Below, piece after piece: positions 1 to 5,199 of a stretch of DNA of 8,791 nucleotides. The position numbers were made by a program, and so were the translations under genes. The stretch covers positions 1 through 8,791 of the forward strand of contig DAIDBF010000002.1 of assembly GCA_027310235.1 (NCBI GenBank), written 5' to 3'. The DNA is from a bacterium. Its GTDB lineage: Bacteria > Patescibacteriota > Minisyncoccia > UBA6257 > GWB1-50-10. Each line of letters starts with the position of its first letter. The first letter of the stretch is position 1. A model generated the notes under the pieces. The model worked only from the letters and a program-made list of their open reading frames with translations. It had not been told where the DNA came from and searched no databases.

Positions 1-972
1 CCCTCCGAGCGCGCTCTTCGTCAGTGCTTCCTGATCTACCGCAGCGATAAGCGCTTCCCTTAAGGAATCATCGCGGAGGAGCGGATTGCTGTTCTGGTTG
101 AAAAATATAGCGTAGTAATTCGGCATGGGAGTTTTTTGAATCACAAATCCTTTCATGTTGGAAATGTCCGTGGCGAGGGGCGCCGAAGTGCCGAACGCAT
201 TGATGTCATGTTTTGCGAGCGCCCTGCCGAGGTCGTCCATATTCTGAAAGAAATCGAAGTAAAAGTTTTGAATATAAGGTTTTTCTCCGATAAAGTTGCC
301 GTTTACCGTGAAGCGGTACTGGGTAATAAACCCGTCCTTCCGTTTCGTGAATTTCTCGAAGCGGTACGGACCGCTTCCCACGGGCTCGAGATTATAGCCG
401 GAGAGGCGGAAATTTTGAACGGGGATACTCCCGTAGATGTGTTTCGGAATGACGGGAAGGTTCTCGATGTTGTCAGCAAAAAACACATAAGGCGAAAGAA
501 GCGTCAATTTCACCTGAAGCTGGCTTACTCGCTCGACCGCGACTCCTTGCCAGCTTTTTTGGAGAGGAGAATACGCATCCGGATTTTGTATAGTCTTTAT
601 AGTGAACACCACGTCGTCGGAAGTGAGGGGTTCGTTGTCGCTCCAGCGCAGATCTTCTTTCAATTTCAGGGTGTACACCCTGCCGTCGTCGCTTACCTCG
701 TAACCGTTCATGAGGTTCCTGAGGTGCGTGAAAAGCAGTGCGCTTATTTCCTGATCGATCGGATTGTCCGATGTCACCGGATTCAGCGCGATCGGCTGTC
801 CTACGAATCCTTCGTGAAAGCTCCCGCTCTCGACGGGAACGAATATGCTGTGTTCGCTGATGGCAAATGTCGTCTCGGTGATAAGCGTGATAAAAAACAC
901 GATTGCCAAAATGATAAACCACCTCACTTCTTTCGAAGAAAGGTGCGCAAATATTTGCTTGAAGATACCCAT
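1..972 (-). CDS. Family 5 extracellular solute-binding protein, N-terminal 324 residues (3' end outside window)
   Basis: This is probably the substrate-binding component of a peptide/oligopeptide-type ABC importer, held at the outer face of the membrane. I translated the minus strand from the ATG at 972. The protein starts MGIFKQIFAHLSSKEVRW and then has one hydrophobic segment at about residues 19-41. There is no lipobox cysteine, so it should be anchored by this helix and not by a lipid. After it comes the family 5 N-terminal pattern: a GSFHEGFVGQPIALNPV stretch, a DQEISALLFTHL helix, YTLKLKEDLRWSDNEPLTSDDVVFT, and later VGSGPYRF and NYYAIFFNQN. These match the order expected in SBP_bac_5. 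Full family members are about 500-600 residues, so 40-50% is missing to the left. It lies 48 bases after secG in the same direction, so is probably co-transcribed. The real substrate is unknown, since solute-binding proteins of this family also take nickel or sugars. Confidence 0.85.
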   Translation of the reverse strand, partial: MGIFKQIFAHLSSKEVRWFIILAIVFFITLITETTFAISEHSIFVPVESGSFHEGFVGQPIALNPVTSDNPIDQEISALLFTHLRNLMNGYEVSDDGRVYTLKLKEDLRWSDNEPLTSDDVVFTIKTIQNPDAYSPLQKSWQGVAVERVSQLQVKLTLLSPYVFFADNIENLPVIPKHIYGSIPVQNFRLSGYNLEPVGSGPYRFEKFTKRKDGFITQYRFTVNGNFIGEKPYIQNFYFDFFQNMDDLGRALAKHDINAFGTSAPLATDISNMKGFVIQKTPMPNYYAIFFNQNSNPLLRDDSLREALIAAVDQEALTKSALGG

Positions 973-1020
973 ATTCCGTTATGATCCTTCCAAGAAGGCG
1001 TCCTCCAAAAGATTCTCGAG

Positions 1021-1230
1021 CTACGCCACGAGATTCAGGATAGCGAGTAGTGCGAAGATCGCGGCGGCAGCGACGGTGCCCCAATAGATCGCTTTTTCAA
1101 GACCCCGTCTTGTTTGATAGGGAGTTGCGCCCTGACCTCCGAATACGCCCGAAAGACCGCTCGAACGCTCCTGAATGAGGATAAGCGCGATAAGAATTAT
1201 GGAGACTACGATTTGTCCAATGAGAAGCAT
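1021..1230 (-). CDS. secG: Preprotein translocase subunit SecG
   Basis: SecG is the small accessory subunit of the SecYEG channel and assists SecA-driven export across the cytoplasmic membrane. The 69-residue protein has the family layout: a first transmembrane helix (LLIGQIVVSIILIALILIQ, about residues 2-20), a polar loop rich in Gly and Ser with the characteristic LSGVFGGQGATPYQTRRG stretch, and a second helix (about residues 47-67) ending close to the C-terminus. Its length is normal for the family. The ATG at 1230 lies only 5 bases after the stop codon of the upstream holin-family gene, and no Shine-Dalgarno sequence is visible. Translation is therefore probably coupled to the upstream gene. 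The solute-binding protein gene follows. SecG next to a membrane protein and an exported binding protein makes this an envelope operon. Confidence 0.93.
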   Translation of the reverse strand: MLLIGQIVVSIILIALILIQERSSGLSGVFGGQGATPYQTRRGLEKAIYWGTVAAAAIFALLAILNLVA

Positions 1231-1235
1231 ACTAG

Positions 1236-1598
1236 TTATTCGTGTGTCGCTTTTGCCGAAAAACCGACTATGATATTCACCGCTCCTATAATAAGCGTCG
1301 CAAGAAGGAGGGGAATGTATCCTTGAATTGTAATCGCGGGGCTCAGTATGTCAAGAACGTAGAGGGAAAATGCGTTAATCACGATTGTAATAATACCGAA
1401 GGTGAGAAGAATGAGCGGGCCCAAGATGAGTTTCAGAATCGGTTTCACGAGGGCGTTGATAACGGTGAGAATGAGCGCGGCAATAAAAAGCGCCACAATG
1501 TCGCCTTGGAAGATAAATCCCTCAATGACCTGGGCGGCGATATAAAGCGCCAAGGCGTTCGAGAAGATATGAAATATGATTTTTCCGATAAACTTCAT
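1236..1598 (-). CDS. Phage holin family (DUF360-like) four-helix membrane protein
   Basis: This is a small integral membrane protein of the family annotated as 'phage holin family protein' (Phage_holin_4_2, formerly DUF360). The family is common in bacterial chromosomes and its role there is not established. From the chosen start (MKFIGKIIF) it has 120 residues and four hydrophobic segments at about 6-28, 33-52, 57-80 and 92-113. The family signature is visible in NALVKPILKLILGPLILLTFG followed by VINAFSLYVLD. Upstream in-frame ATGs at 1607 and 1631 are possible. I prefer 1598 because family members begin at this lysine/hydrophobic helix. A G-rich run ends directly at the ATG, too close to act as a normal Shine-Dalgarno site for 1598. 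The start region lies inside a perfect 21-base inverted repeat. secG follows after 5 bases. There is no lysin gene or other phage gene nearby, so a lysis role is not supported. Confidence 0.82.
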   Translation of the reverse strand: MKFIGKIIFHIFSNALALYIAAQVIEGFIFQGDIVALFIAALILTVINALVKPILKLILGPLILLTFGIITIVINAFSLYVLDILSPAITIQGYIPLLLATLIIGAVNIIVGFSAKATHE

Positions 1599-1725
1599 CC
1601 CCCACATACCATGCGCTGGGTTACGCCACATCCCTCTTTGACGAGATGTAAACCATAGGCATGTTGATTAAACGACTTTTCTTTTTTAGGTATACGAATG
1701 TAATGCATGGTATGTGGGGGATGAA
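1594..1725. repeat. Perfect 21-bp inverted repeat with 90-bp spacer
   Basis: The plus-strand bases 1594-1614 (TTCATCCCCCACATACCATG plus C) are the exact reverse complement of 1705-1725. The pairing stops at both ends (1593/1726 and 1615/1704 do not match). The left arm covers the start codon of the holin-family gene and the G-rich tract before it. The right arm lies 7 bases after the stop codon of the upstream minus-strand gene. A transcript reading through from that gene could form a 21-bp stem hiding the start of the next gene. No U-run follows the stem, so it is not a standard terminator. The spacer is AT-rich and shows no clear promoter. A weak TTTAAT -10-like box lies on the minus strand at 1672-1667. 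Confidence 0.9.
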
Positions 1726-1732
1726 TGCCCGC

Positions 1733-2326
1733 TTACAGTGATGCGTCGAATGCCGCCATTTTTGCATTAAATTCCCGATTCATATTATTAATAATTGCCG
1801 CCTTCCCGTTTACCGTAGCGAGTTCTTGGGCGAGTGCCTGGCGACTTCCATAGGTTCCCGGAGTGGTCGTTTTGGCAAGCGTGTTTAAAAAGTCGTTCAG
1901 TGCGCCGGTGTAGGCGATAAACTCGCTTGTAAGCGAAAGTTCGATTGCGACCGCTTCATACGCGAGCTGCTGACTCTCGCGGGATCCTACCCGGCTCAAG
2001 GCCTCCGTCATCTGCTGAAGATTTTTCGAAAGCTCGAAGGCCTTCTTATATGCCCGTGCATTTGTCGCGCGCGCCTCGTCGATGAGACCGAGCATCTGAC
2101 TTGCGGATCCGGTGTTCTCCGCCGCGTTGATGGCTTGGATGGTGGCGTTGGTTTTTGAAGTGAGCGTAACGATATCCTGGCTTACGACGACCGCCGCCTT
2201 GCGTGCCTCAGTGAAGGAAAAGGGGACGCTTCCGATTCCTCCTCCCGAATAATAAACAATGCCTCCTGCGATCGCAAGAAGGACAATAATTATACCTATC
2301 GTTATTTTTCTGGAAGATGTCCACAT
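1733..2326 (-). CDS. Membrane-anchored hypothetical protein
   Basis: I do not recognise a named family. The 197-residue product has a short positively charged N-terminus (MWTSSRKITIG), one transmembrane helix at about residues 9-27, a glycine-rich turn (YYSGGGIGS), and then an outward-facing region of about 165 residues predicted to be almost all helical. That region is rich in Ala, Glu, Ser and Thr, with no cysteine and no catalytic motif. The overall look is of a small helical-bundle or coiled-coil surface protein. The ATG at 2326 was chosen because GGAGGTG lies 7 bases upstream. A start at 2350 would add eight residues containing a cysteine (MVEWRCPC) and has no ribosome site. It is first in the minus-strand envelope gene run. 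A 134-base gap with a long inverted repeat separates it from the next gene, so co-transcription is uncertain. Confidence 0.75.
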   Translation of the reverse strand: MWTSSRKITIGIIIVLLAIAGGIVYYSGGGIGSVPFSFTEARKAAVVVSQDIVTLTSKTNATIQAINAAENTGSASQMLGLIDEARATNARAYKKAFELSKNLQQMTEALSRVGSRESQQLAYEAVAIELSLTSEFIAYTGALNDFLNTLAKTTTPGTYGSRQALAQELATVNGKAAIINNMNREFNAKMAAFDASL

Positions 2327-2340
2327 ACACGGACACCTCC

Positions 2341-2349
2341 ATTCTACCA
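2341..2349 (-). promoter_or_regulatory. Extended -10 promoter box of the 2326-1733 gene
   Basis: Read on the minus strand the bases are TGGTAGAAT, an extended -10 (TGn) joined to a box with 5 of 6 matches to TATAAT. No good -35 lies about 17 bases upstream, which is acceptable for an extended -10 promoter. The expected start of transcription is near 2334, inside the GGAGGTG that precedes the ATG, so the mRNA may have a leader of only about 8 bases. Confidence 0.5.
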
Positions 2350-2380
2350 TAAATATTCCCCTCCGCCCACCCTCTCCTTC

Positions 2381-2410
2381 TTGCGCGGGTTTTCCGTTTT
2401 ATGCAATGAT
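2381..2410 (+). promoter_or_regulatory. Candidate promoter of tRNA-Gly
   Basis: TTGCGC (2381-2386) is followed after 18 bases by AATGAT (2405-2410), preceded by TGC as an extended -10. Transcription would start near 2417, a few bases before the mature tRNA at 2421, which suits a short 5' leader removed by RNase P. Each box has about 4 of 6 consensus matches, so this is a moderate call. Confidence 0.4.
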
Positions 2411-2420
2411 AAGTGCTGAA

Positions 2421-2491
2421 GCGGGTATCGTATATCGGTATTACCTCAGCTTTCCAAGCTGATGAGAGGGGTTCGACTCCCCTTACCCGCT
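2421..2491 (+). tRNA. tRNA-Gly (anticodon UCC)
   Basis: A full cloverleaf can be drawn. The acceptor stem GCGGGTA (2421-2427) pairs with TACCCGC (2484-2490). The D-arm has a short GTA/TAC stem and a GG-containing loop. The anticodon stem TCAGC/GCTGA closes loop TTTCCAA, with anticodon TCC at 2453-2455. A 4-base variable loop follows, then the T-stem AGGGG/CCCCT with loop TTCGACT. The discriminator base at 2491 is T (U73), normal for bacterial tRNA-Gly. CCA is not encoded and must be added by a nucleotidyltransferase. The molecule is 71 bases, short but regular. No clear terminator is seen downstream. It reads GGA and, by wobble, GGG codons. Confidence 0.95.
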
Positions 2492-2566
2492 CAAAAGGAA
2501 AATATCCTCGAGCTCTGAATGTCTTCTAAAATTCAATTTTTTGAAGCGCGAATATCTTAGAGAATC

Positions 2567-2594
2567 TTGAAACTCCCATTTCTTCTGCTACCAT
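2567..2594 (+). promoter_or_regulatory. Promoter of the sigma factor operon
   Basis: TTGAAA (2567-2572) is followed after 16 bases by TACCAT (2589-2594), with TGC in front as an extended -10. This is one of the best sigma70-type promoters in the window. Transcription should begin near 2601, giving a leader of about 34 bases to the TTG start codon. The housekeeping sigma factor therefore probably drives the operon. Added self-regulation by the ECF factor cannot be excluded. Confidence 0.6.
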
Positions 2595-2609
2595 AAGGGG
2601 ACGGTTTTC

Positions 2610-2632
2610 GTAACGTTACAGGGGTGTTACAG
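2610..2632 (+). promoter_or_regulatory. Operator-like palindrome and phased repeat in sigma operon leader
   Basis: GTAACGTTAC (2610-2619) is a perfect 10-base palindrome. Its right half continues as GTTACAG (2615-2621), and the same seven bases recur at 2626-2632, 11 bases downstream, about one helical turn. This gives three GTAAC half-sites between the predicted transcription start and the start codon. The layout suits a dimeric DNA-binding repressor, but no protein is identified. The AGGGG at 2620-2624 between the repeats may serve as the ribosome binding site. Confidence 0.4.
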
Positions 2633-2634
2633 CA

Positions 2635-3246
2635 TTGGCGCTATTCTCTAAGAAACGAAAGGCCGAAAACGTCGTTCTACCTATGGAAGACGAGCAAACA
2701 CTGGTTCAAAGAGCCAAAGAAGGCAAAGAAGAGGCCTTCGGAGTGCTTTATGATCGCCATATATCCGCCATTTACCGCTTCGTCTTCCTGAAAGTGGGCG
2801 GGAGAAAGGGAGATGCCGAAGACATCACGCACGAGGTATTCTTAAGCGCGTGGAAGAGTATTGGGCGTTACGAGTTCCAGGGATTTCCTTTTTCAAGCTG
2901 GTTGTACCGGATCGCAAGAAACGCGATCATCGACTTCTATCGCACTTCAAAACCGAACATCGCACTTCATGAGGCGCCGGAATACTTGCTGGTTTCCGAG
3001 AAGACGGACGGATATGATCTCGATACGACGCTCGAGGTAGAACGGATAAAGAAACACCTTACGCTCCTCGAACCGGTATATCAGGACGTACTTATCATGA
3101 AGTTTGTCGAGGATCGGTCGAACAAGGAGATTGCGGCGGCGCTCGAGAAGACCGAAGGAGCGGTACGGGTTATCCAGCACCGAGCGCTGAAACAACTGAA
3201 GAAACATCTCGAAGAAGCAAATGGAGGAGCTCACAAAACAACTTAA
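2635..3246 (+). CDS. ECF-type sigma-70 family RNA polymerase sigma factor
   Basis: This is an alternative sigma factor that directs RNA polymerase to a small set of promoters. The product has 203 residues. Region 2 spans about 32-104 (EEAFGVLYDRHISAIYRFVF, then the core-binding motif GDAEDITHEVFLSAW, then SSWLYRIARNAIIDFYR). Region 4 spans about 141-192, with a helix-turn-helix in RSNKEIAAALEKTEGAVRVI followed by QHRALKQLKKHL. Regions 1 and 3 are absent, which defines the ECF class. The start used is TTG at 2635, 10 bases after AGGGG. An ATG at 2683 (MEDEQTLVQRAKEG) would remove 16 basic residues and is an alternative, but has no ribosome site. The 3' end overlaps the next gene by 26 bases, typical of a sigma/anti-sigma pair. 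It sits downstream of a strong promoter and a palindromic leader. Confidence 0.88.
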   Translation: MALFSKKRKAENVVLPMEDEQTLVQRAKEGKEEAFGVLYDRHISAIYRFVFLKVGGRKGDAEDITHEVFLSAWKSIGRYEFQGFPFSSWLYRIARNAIIDFYRTSKPNIALHEAPEYLLVSEKTDGYDLDTTLEVERIKKHLTLLEPVYQDVLIMKFVEDRSNKEIAAALEKTEGAVRVIQHRALKQLKKHLEEANGGAHKTT

Positions 3247-3679
3247 AACGCTTAGTGCAATAGAACCCGACGAGCATTTCGTCGCGGGGCTTCGTCGCGG
3301 CATCTTTGCCGTTCCGAAAAGCAAAAGATCCGTGTGGGAGATACTTCCTTTGTGGGCGACTGCATTCGCGATGCTTATTATATCGATCGTTACCGCCACC
3401 TCGCTTACCAAGCCCAATCGTGCGCTCTCGGCAGTCGAGAATCCCGAGCTGTTGTCTCAGGAGTTCGATGGCCTCTCCATTAATGTGGAGCTCCAGGCCA
3501 TTACTTACCATCAGACGGTTGATCAAACGATCGCCTCCGCGCTTAATGAAATTTCGAGCAACAAAATGCGCCACCTGAATCAGGAACTTCTTCAGTCGGA
3601 AGAGAAGCGTTTTGACGTCCCTGTCGGAGAAGGGAACAATCCACAGATAGACACGCTTTTAAACAAAGTAATTTTTTAA
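3221..3679 (+). CDS. Single-pass membrane protein, candidate anti-sigma factor
   Basis: I do not recognise a named domain. The 152-residue product has a charged N-terminal segment of about 38 residues, presumably cytoplasmic (MEELTKQLKTLSAIEPDEHF...), one transmembrane helix at about 41-61 (ILPLWATAFAMLIISIVTAT), and an external helical region of about 90 residues. This is the topology of membrane-bound anti-sigma factors: a short cytoplasmic part to bind the sigma factor and an outer part to sense. No zinc-finger HxxxCxxC motif is present, so it is not a ZAS-type anti-sigma. The start codon lies inside the sigma gene (26-base overlap, +1 frame relative to it), pointing to translational coupling. 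The next gene begins 4 bases after its stop. The function rests on position and topology only. Confidence 0.65.
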   Translation: MEELTKQLKTLSAIEPDEHFVAGLRRGIFAVPKSKRSVWEILPLWATAFAMLIISIVTATSLTKPNRALSAVENPELLSQEFDGLSINVELQAITYHQTVDQTIASALNEISSNKMRHLNQELLQSEEKRFDVPVGEGNNPQIDTLLNKVIF

Positions 3680-3683
3680 AACA

Positions 3684-4556
3684 ATGAAAACCGCAACGAA
3701 AAAAGGATTCGTCGTCGTGCTCGCCGCAGCGCTTCTTGTCGTTTCGTATCCGGGAATGGCATTTGCGGAAACCGCTCCCGCGGTCAAAAAGGTGTTGGAA
3801 AATACCAAGGCATATCTTGATGATCTCGTAACCGCGAAAGACGACAACACCTCGAACGATCTCTCGCTCAAGATAGAAACCTTCAAGCAGGTACTCGATC
3901 TTTCTTCGGCGGAGACGAAGGACCTCGAGTTCAAATTGCTTACCACCGAAAAAGATGAACGATTCGAAACATGGAAGAAGACCGCGCTTGATGGGCTTGC
4001 GCACGTCCTTGCCTATTATGATTCCGAGCGCGATCTCCTAAGCGATCCGAATTCGGTTACGGCAGAAGATATTACGACGATCGCAAAACACTTCAAGGAG
4101 TGGCGCGAGTCGGAGTATTTTCCTCTGGTAAGCAAGGTTCAAGATTTCGTCCTTATCAAACAAGAAGAGAAAGCGATACAAACCGCGGAAAAGCGGCTGG
4201 AGAAGGTCAATGAAAATCTCGCGTCGCTCGGGATCAGTTCCAATAACAAAAGCATCTCGAAGTATCTCTCGAAGGCAAAATCGCTTATTGATTCCGCTTC
4301 GGAATTAAATGGCGAGGCGGCAGATCTTTTTATTTCGCGCTATATTGCGACGAGCACTGAAGAAATGGCGTTTTCCACCTCTACCCCCACTTCCACTTCC
4401 ACTTCCAGTTCCTCGGATGTCAACGCGAATGCCACATCCACTCCTCCTCTGACATCAGTAAAGGATTTGGTGCGATTATCCCTTGACGCAGTGAAGGGCG
4501 CCTATCAGAGCTTTATTGATGTCAGCGGTTTAGTGAGGAAGCTGCTGATGCGATAG
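3684..4556 (+). CDS. Secreted or surface helical protein of unknown function, third gene of sigma operon
   Basis: The 290-residue product has a clear Sec signal peptide: MKTATKKG, a hydrophobic core at about 9-20, and a likely signal peptidase I site AFA|ET after residue 28. The mature part (about 30-225) is predicted to be charged and helical, with coiled-coil-like stretches such as KQEEKAIQTAEKRLEKVNENLASLG at about 159-183. A low-complexity Ser/Thr/Pro linker follows (about 231-256), then a final helix of about 30 residues that ends VRKLLMR. No enzyme motif, LPXTG or lipobox is seen. The ATG is 4 bases after the previous stop and has no Shine-Dalgarno site, so translation is probably coupled. 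It may be the signal sensed by, or the target controlled by, the sigma/anti-sigma pair. The gene ends just before a strong terminator. Confidence 0.8.
   Translation: MKTATKKGFVVVLAAALLVVSYPGMAFAETAPAVKKVLENTKAYLDDLVTAKDDNTSNDLSLKIETFKQVLDLSSAETKDLEFKLLTTEKDERFETWKKTALDGLAHVLAYYDSERDLLSDPNSVTAEDITTIAKHFKEWRESEYFPLVSKVQDFVLIKQEEKAIQTAEKRLEKVNENLASLGISSNNKSISKYLSKAKSLIDSASELNGEAADLFISRYIATSTEEMAFSTSTPTSTSTSSSSDVNANATSTPPLTSVKDLVRLSLDAVKGAYQSFIDVSGLVRKLLMR
4389..4412 (+). repeat. ACTTCC hexanucleotide repeat in coding sequence
   Basis: Three exact ACTTCC units (4389-4406) and one variant unit (AGTTCC) encode alternating Thr and Ser at residues 236-243 of the secreted protein. Similar CCACCT/CCCACT-type sequence precedes them from about 4373. 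Because the unit is six bases, gain or loss of copies would keep the frame and only change linker length. Confidence 0.8.
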
Positions 4557-4560
4557 AGAT

Positions 4561-4597
4561 AATCAAAAAACTCCCCAATTCGGGGAGTTTTTTGATT
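4561..4597. terminator. Bidirectional intrinsic terminator between sigma operon and HU gene
   Basis: Bases 4561-4576 (AATCAAAAAACTCCCC) pair perfectly with 4582-4597 around a 5-base loop (AATTC). The GC part of the stem is CTCCCC/GGGGAG, and a run of six T follows on each strand. It lies 4 bases past the stop of the secreted-protein gene and 17 bases past the HU stop, so it ends both convergent transcripts. Confidence 0.95.
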
Positions 4598-4614
4598 GAG
4601 CTCAAAAGAATCCG

Positions 4615-4890
4615 TTATAATACCGCTTCCTTCAAGAGTTTCCCTGCGCGGAATTTCGGTTTCGTCGAGGCCTTGATCTGGATTTTCTCTCCGGTTTTCG
4701 GGTTGACTCCCATGCGGGCCGCGCGCTTCGCGACTCTGAAAGTGCCGAATCCGGTGATCGCGACTTCTTCGCCGCGGGACATCGTTTTTACGATGGTGTC
4801 GAACACCGCTTCAACAGCCTGCACCGCCTGCTTTTTCGTTTCGGTTCCTGCCGCTTTCATTACTGCTTCCACCAATCCGTCTTTTTTCAT
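4615..4890 (-). CDS. HU family DNA-binding protein
   Basis: HU is a small basic dimeric protein that bends and packs DNA. The 91 residues fit the family (about 90). The N-terminal helical pair is MKKDGLVEAVMKAAG...KKQAVQAVEAVFDTIVKTMSRGEE. Then comes the saddle signature GFGTFRVAKRAARMGVNPKTGE, which contains the conserved Arg/Lys-rich DNA-binding arm and the Asn-Pro tip that inserts between base pairs. The end is IKASTKPKFRAGKLLKEAVL. The ATG at 4890 follows AAGGA with a 3-base gap, short but usable. It converges on the sigma operon at a shared terminator. Its upstream region of about 300 bases contains an extended -10 promoter and a long inverted repeat, so its mRNA leader is probably about 165 bases and structured. 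HU versus the IHF subtype cannot be told apart with certainty, but a single HU-like gene is usual in such small genomes. Confidence 0.93.
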   Translation of the reverse strand: MKKDGLVEAVMKAAGTETKKQAVQAVEAVFDTIVKTMSRGEEVAITGFGTFRVAKRAARMGVNPKTGEKIQIKASTKPKFRAGKLLKEAVL

Positions 4891-4923
4891 AAATCCTTTT
4901 TGAATGCTTCATTACCGACCTTT

Positions 4924-5045
4924 CCCAGTAGTAGAAACTCGATAATTATATTCTGGTGTCTGGTTGCCCCTTAGAATACCTTATTTTATCAAGTTTTCCA
5001 AATGACAATTTAAGAACCATACGCAATCGAGTTTTCACTACTGGG
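4924..5045. repeat. Long inverted repeat in the HU leader region
   Basis: Plus-strand 4924-4943 (CCCAGTAGTAGAAACTCGAT) matches the reverse complement of 5026-5045 at 18 of 20 bases. The two mismatches are adjacent, AG against GA. The inner spacer is about 82 bases and AT-rich. The pair lies downstream of the TATAAT box of HU, so the HU mRNA leader could fold into a 20-bp stem with a two-base internal bulge. A third copy is at 5178-5199. TTT flanks both outer ends, which could be chance or a 3-bp target duplication. Confidence 0.85.
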
Positions 5046-5061
5046 TTTTCCCCATGTGGGT

Positions 5062-5070
5062 ATTATACCA
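5062..5070 (-). promoter_or_regulatory. Extended -10 promoter of the HU gene
   Basis: Read on the minus strand the bases are TGGTATAAT: a perfect TATAAT with the TGn extension. No convincing -35 is seen 17 bases upstream. Transcription should begin near 5055, giving a leader of about 165 bases that contains both arms of the inverted repeat 4924-5045. The box lies within the odd palindrome GGTATTATACC (plus strand 5059-5069). A weaker alternative, TTGGAA then 17 bases then TATTCT on the minus strand, lies closer to the gene, within the spacer of the repeat. Confidence 0.6.
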
Positions 5071-5177
5071 AATTCCCCCCTATTTTCCTACCTTTCTTAT
5101 AAACAACCCTCTTCTGCGCTTAATGGGGTCTTTTTAGAGATCTTCGTTTTGTTTCCGAGCGGCAACTACTTTGCGCA

Positions 5178-5199
5178 CAATCGAGTTTTCACTACCGGG
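5178..5199 (-). repeat. Third copy of the HU-leader repeat, overlapping the rny stop codon
   Basis: The 22 bases at 5178-5199 match 5024-5045 in the same orientation at 21 of 22 positions (C in place of T near the end). On the minus strand each copy carries GTAGTGAAAACTCGATTG, and in this copy the TAG is the stop codon of rny (5194-5192). The two copies are 154 bases apart. Similarity fades quickly outside the 22 bases, so this is not a longer duplication of the gene end. Confidence 0.85.

Noticed and set aside
136..984. Long plus-strand reading frame of 282 codons
   Set aside because: It is antisense to the solute-binding protein gene. Its product has no recognisable domain, while the minus-strand frame gives a clear family 5 pattern and a membrane anchor.
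1236..1598. Prophage lysis module suggested by the holin-family name
   Set aside because: There is no endolysin, capsid, integrase or other phage gene nearby. The family is common as a chromosomal membrane protein.
1594..1725. Invertible promoter (phase-variation switch)
   Set aside because: The inverted repeat geometry would fit, but no good promoter is seen inside the spacer on either strand and no site-specific recombinase is in the window. Kept only as an alternative.
2531..2545. Terminator after tRNA-Gly (TTCAA/TTGAA stem near a T-run)
   Set aside because: The stem is only five AT-rich pairs and the T-run is in the loop, so it does not meet the form of an intrinsic terminator.
4924..5045. 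Miniature transposable element with terminal inverted repeats and TTT target duplication
   Set aside because: Size and repeats are compatible, but a 3-base T flank in AT-rich DNA is weak evidence and no second whole copy is in the window.
4924..5199. CRISPR-like array
   Set aside because: There are only three copies, in mixed orientation, with unequal spacing (about 80 and 130 bases) and no cas genes.
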